Part shown: positions 61,979 to 64,000 of the stretch, piece by piece
Numbering within the stretch: position 1 is the first letter of the stretch
Layout: each line of letters opens with the position of its first letter
DNA from: an uncultured Dermabacteraceae bacterium
GTDB taxonomy: Bacteria > Actinomycetota > Actinomycetes > Actinomycetales > Dermabacteraceae
Assembly (NCBI GenBank): GCA_946223075.1
Contig: CAMILZ010000009.1
Coordinates: 1 to 64,000, forward strand
Direction: 5' to 3'
Length of the DNA: 64,000 bases
Translations under genes and position numbers: made by a program
Notes under the pieces: generated by a model
Databases searched by the model: none
What the model saw: the letters and a program-made list of their open reading frames with translations, nothing else
Told to the model about the DNA's origin: nothing

Positions 61979-62885
61979 CGGCGAGCTCACCACCCTCGGT
62001 TCCTTCACCGTTCTCGCCGGGATCCTCCGCGGGAAGATCCACGGCACCCTCGTAGCCCGCGGCCTCACAGGCCGCACCGAATCCATCGAGCTTCTTGCGT
62101 GAACCGCTCGAATCACGGTCGCCGTCGAGCACGGAGCGGAACGGCTTCTGGACCTCGATCAGGGCGTTCTTCACGCCCTCGTCATCAACATTGTCAATCT
62201 CGTTTTGGAGGAGGTCGTTGAGGTTCTGCACCTTGGGAAGGTCAGATTTGGGAACGTGCTTCCCGTAAAAGCCCACGGCCTTGAAGGAGTTCGAGGTGAA
62301 CACGTTGCCGTTGCGGTATTCGGTGAAAAGCTGCGGTTTCGTCGCGAGCTCGGCGCACACGAGCTTCGCGGGCTTCTTCCCCTTCTCGCCGGCGCCGCTC
62401 GCCCACGTCGCATGAACGGACATCGGGGCACACGCTGAAGCGAGATTCTCGAGCTCTCCCTTGAAACCTTCGATGTCGGCGTCCTTGCCCTTCGAGGATT
62501 CGTTCTCGATCCATGCGGCTACCTTGTCCGCGGCGCCCTTCACATCCTCGGTGGACTCGTCGAACGTTCCGCGCAACTCCTCGGCAGCGCTCTGGAACAG
62601 GTACTCGTTCGTGCCGCCGATCGCGAGCGCGCTCGCCCCCATGCCAATCACCTGGAAGTAGGCGGGCGACACGTAATCGGGATCGCCAAAGAACTGGATG
62701 CACGCGTACTCGGTCGCGGGGTCGACGTCAGGCTTCTTGGCCTCGACCTTCGTCACCTTCACGGTGCTTTCGCCGCCGGGTGCTTCGGCACCGTTCGAAC
62801 CGAGCGCATCGCAGCCCGCAGCGCCGAGCGCAACAAGCCCCGCCGCACCGAACGCGGCGAGAGGACGAAAAATACGGGAGAGCAT
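61971..62885 (-). CDS. Secreted lipoprotein of unknown function between khpA and rimM
   Basis: A 304-residue exported protein. The signal peptide (FRPLAAFGAAGLVALGAAGC) ends in a lipobox-type cysteine, so it is probably a lipoprotein. The mature part is helical and charged, with two cysteines (ACIQFFG, ACAPMS) and a Glu/Gly-rich C-terminus (ENGEGTEGGELAGE). I do not recognise a domain. Its stop overlaps the rimM start, so rimM translation may depend on it. It starts after an intrinsic terminator that follows khpA. The start ATG 62885 or 62888 has a GAGGA site. Confidence 0.65.
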   Translation of the reverse strand: MLSRIFRPLAAFGAAGLVALGAAGCDALGSNGAEAPGGESTVKVTKVEAKKPDVDPATEYACIQFFGDPDYVSPAYFQVIGMGASALAIGGTNEYLFQSAAEELRGTFDESTEDVKGAADKVAAWIENESSKGKDADIEGFKGELENLASACAPMSVHATWASGAGEKGKKPAKLVCAELATKPQLFTEYRNGNVFTSNSFKAVGFYGKHVPKSDLPKVQNLNDLLQNEIDNVDDEGVKNALIEVQKPFRSVLDGDRDSSGSRKKLDGFGAACEAAGYEGAVDLPAEDPGENGEGTEGGELAGE

Positions 62886-62911
62886 CATGGAATCCTCACT
62901 CACGGGTCTCA

Positions 62912-62957
62912 TAAGAAAAGGCGGCAGCCGCGCCACACAGTAGCGATGCTGCCGCCT
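62912..62957 (-). terminator. Rho-independent terminator after khpA
   Basis: AGGCGGCAGC and GCTGCCGCCT (62919-62928 and 62948-62957) form an exact 10-base stem. On the minus strand it is followed by TTTTCTT. It ends the rpsP-khpA transcript, at least in part, before the lipoprotein gene. Confidence 0.8.
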
Positions 62958-62975
62958 CGAGGTGAACTTTCACCG

Positions 62976-63218
62976 TTAACGCTTGTCGGTGTCCACGATG
63001 TCCACGCGAATATCGTCGTCGGACAGAGCCGTGGTCACGGTGCGCAGCGCGCGGGCCGTGCGGCCCGAGCGCCCGATCACGCGCCCGAGGTCATCGGGGT
63101 GAACGCGCACTTCAAGGAGCGGCCCCCGGCGGGTCGACTTCTCCTTGACGCGAACGTCATCGGGGTTGTCGACGATCCCGCACACGAGGTGCGCGAGAGC
63201 TTCGGCGCGAGCGCTCAT
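62976..63218 (-). CDS. khpA: KH domain RNA-binding protein
   Basis: An 80-residue single KH domain protein of the KhpA type. The RNA-binding loop is GRVIGRSGRTARALR (GxxG = GRSG) near residue 47. In other bacteria KhpA works with KhpB on many RNAs. It lies 2 bases after rpsP, the normal place. Confidence 0.92.
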   Translation of the reverse strand: MSARAEALAHLVCGIVDNPDDVRVKEKSTRRGPLLEVRVHPDDLGRVIGRSGRTARALRTVTTALSDDDIRVDIVDTDKR

Positions 63219-63220
63219 GC

Positions 63221-63721
63221 TCAGGCCTCTTCGGTGGTCTCTTCGGAAGTCTCGGCGTCAGCGCCCTCAGCCGATTCCTCGGAGGACTCGGCGTTCTCGG
63301 CAGCCTCGGCGGCTTCCTTCTCGGCAGCGGCTTCGGCCTCAGCCTTTTCCTTGGCAGCCTTGACCTCTTCACGCTTTTCAGCGGCGGCCTTGTCGGCGGC
63401 AGCGATGCGCTCTTCGGCGCTTGCCTTCGCTTCCTTGGTCTTGAGGGTGCCTTCGGTGCCCTCTTCGCCCTTGAACTTTGCCCACTCGCCGGTGACCTTG
63501 AGGATCGCGGCGACCTGGTCGCTCGTCTGAGCGCCCACGCCGAGCCAGTACTGCGCGCGCTCCGAGTCGATTTCCATGAACGAGGGCTGCTCGTTCGGGT
63601 TGTACTTGCCGATCTCTTCGATCACGGCGCCGTCGCGCTTCTTGCGCGAGTCAACAACAACGATGCGGTAAACCGGTGCATGGACCTTGCCCATGCGCTT
63701 AAGACGAATCTTGACGGCCAC
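63221..63721 (-). CDS. rpsP: 30S ribosomal protein S16
   Basis: S16 is an early assembly protein of the 30S body. The first 85 residues are the normal S16 (VKIRLKRMGKVHAPVYRIVVVDSR in two parts, FMEIDSERAQYWLGVGAQTSDQV). They are followed by about 80 residues rich in Ala, Glu and Lys that make a charged helix and an acidic end. Such tails are seen in other actinobacteria. It heads the operon with khpA. Confidence 0.97.
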   Translation of the reverse strand: MAVKIRLKRMGKVHAPVYRIVVVDSRKKRDGAVIEEIGKYNPNEQPSFMEIDSERAQYWLGVGAQTSDQVAAILKVTGEWAKFKGEEGTEGTLKTKEAKASAEERIAAADKAAAEKREEVKAAKEKAEAEAAAEKEAAEAAENAESSEESAEGADAETSEETTEEA

Positions 63722-64000
63722 GAGGCTGTCTCTCCTTCTGCATAAGAATGGGTGAGAATCGCGCGGCCCGTGGGGTCAACATAAGCTACGCGTTCCTCGG
63801 CTGGACGCGCCCGGCCGGGTAGAGGGCTCCGGTGCGGGCACATACAAAGGTCAATTATGCCCGAAAATGCTCCCTCGGCGAAAGGCCGAAGCGTGTGCCA
63901 CCGGGCACAGTTAAGGTTCCGACGGCCCCTTCGCCCCTACTGTTCCTCACCCGAGAGTGGCGCGGAGCAGTGGTCGGAAATACTGAGCGCAAGAAAACGG
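63722..64000. promoter_or_regulatory. Upstream region of rpsP at the window edge
   Basis: The 279 bases up to the right edge have no gene that I can support. A possible -10 CATAAT for rpsP lies at 63854-63859 (minus strand), with a weak -35 TTCGCC 17 bases further up. The leader would be about 130 bases. In many genomes ffh lies here, but it is not in the window. Confidence 0.4.

Noticed and set aside
1..64000. tRNA genes, CRISPR arrays, insertion sequences or a prophage
   Set aside because: No cloverleaf with a TTCGAATCC-type arm at a gene-free site, no regularly spaced direct repeats, and no transposase, terminase or capsid gene were found.

Overview
This is a 64 kb stretch of a high-GC bacterial chromosome. 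Gene content and order point to an actinobacterium: hflX-dapF-miaA-miaB-recX-recA-clgR-pgsA-ftsK-rnj-dapA-thyX, rpsO-pnp, nusA-ylxR-infB-rbfA-truB-ribF, rpsB-tsf-pyrH-frr-cdsA-rlmN, dprA-comM-yraN-rnhB-lepB-rplS and rpsP-khpA-rimM-trmD are conserved actinobacterial neighbourhoods. ThyX, RNase J, a DUF3046 protein, a DUF2469 protein, a DivIVA-domain protein and an actinobacterial-type SOS box fit this. A Micrococcales-like (for example Dermabacteraceae-like) host is my inference; the genus cannot be proven from the window. I see no tRNA, rRNA, CRISPR array, insertion sequence or prophage. About 85% of the genes lie on the minus strand.

Layout. 1-5.3 kb: DinG-type helicase (cut by the window edge), HflX, an RsmC-like methyltransferase, DapF, MiaA. 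5.4-16 kb: YbjN protein, MiaB, RecX, RecA with SOS promoter, DUF3046, ClgR, CinA, PgsA, FtsK, RNase J. 16-25.9 kb: DapA, ThyX, then an inserted group (HAD phosphatase, SLH-domain protein, SGNH hydrolase), DapB, M16 peptidase, RDD membrane protein, PNPase, S15. 26-36.5 kb: RibF, an L,D-transpeptidase on the other strand, TruB, RbfA, a Trm11-like methyltransferase, IF-2, YlxR, NusA, RimP. 36.6-46 kb: a DUF4439 lipoprotein, ProS, a small alarmone synthetase, GNAT acetyltransferase, RseP-type protease, DivIVA-domain protein, RlmN, CdsA, Frr. 46-59 kb: PyrH, EF-Ts, S2, an M23 peptidase, XerC, a shortened DoxX protein, an MFS exporter with its MarR repressor, DprA, ComM, YraN, DUF2469, RNase HII, two signal peptidases I. 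59-64 kb: L19, a membrane protein, TrmD, RimM, a lipoprotein, KhpA and S16.

How it works together. Most genes serve translation (ribosomal proteins, factors, RNA modification), RNA turnover (RNase J, PNPase, YbeY-free set), lysine/DAP and cell-wall synthesis (DapA, DapB, DapF, L,D-transpeptidase, M23), membrane lipids (PgsA, CdsA), chromosome segregation (FtsK, XerC) and DNA repair (RecA, RecX, DinG). Several stops and starts overlap by 1-30 bases, which suggests translational coupling. The accessory part consists of single genes or pairs slipped between conserved blocks.

The most interesting signals are a 10-12 base word (core AAGCGTCGGA) that recurs nine times in different reading frames and in intergenic DNA, a ylxR gene whose conserved start lies upstream of any canonical start codon, the absence of dxr and ispG from the two slots flanking rseP, the SGNH/SLH pair, and a DoxX gene that has lost its middle.
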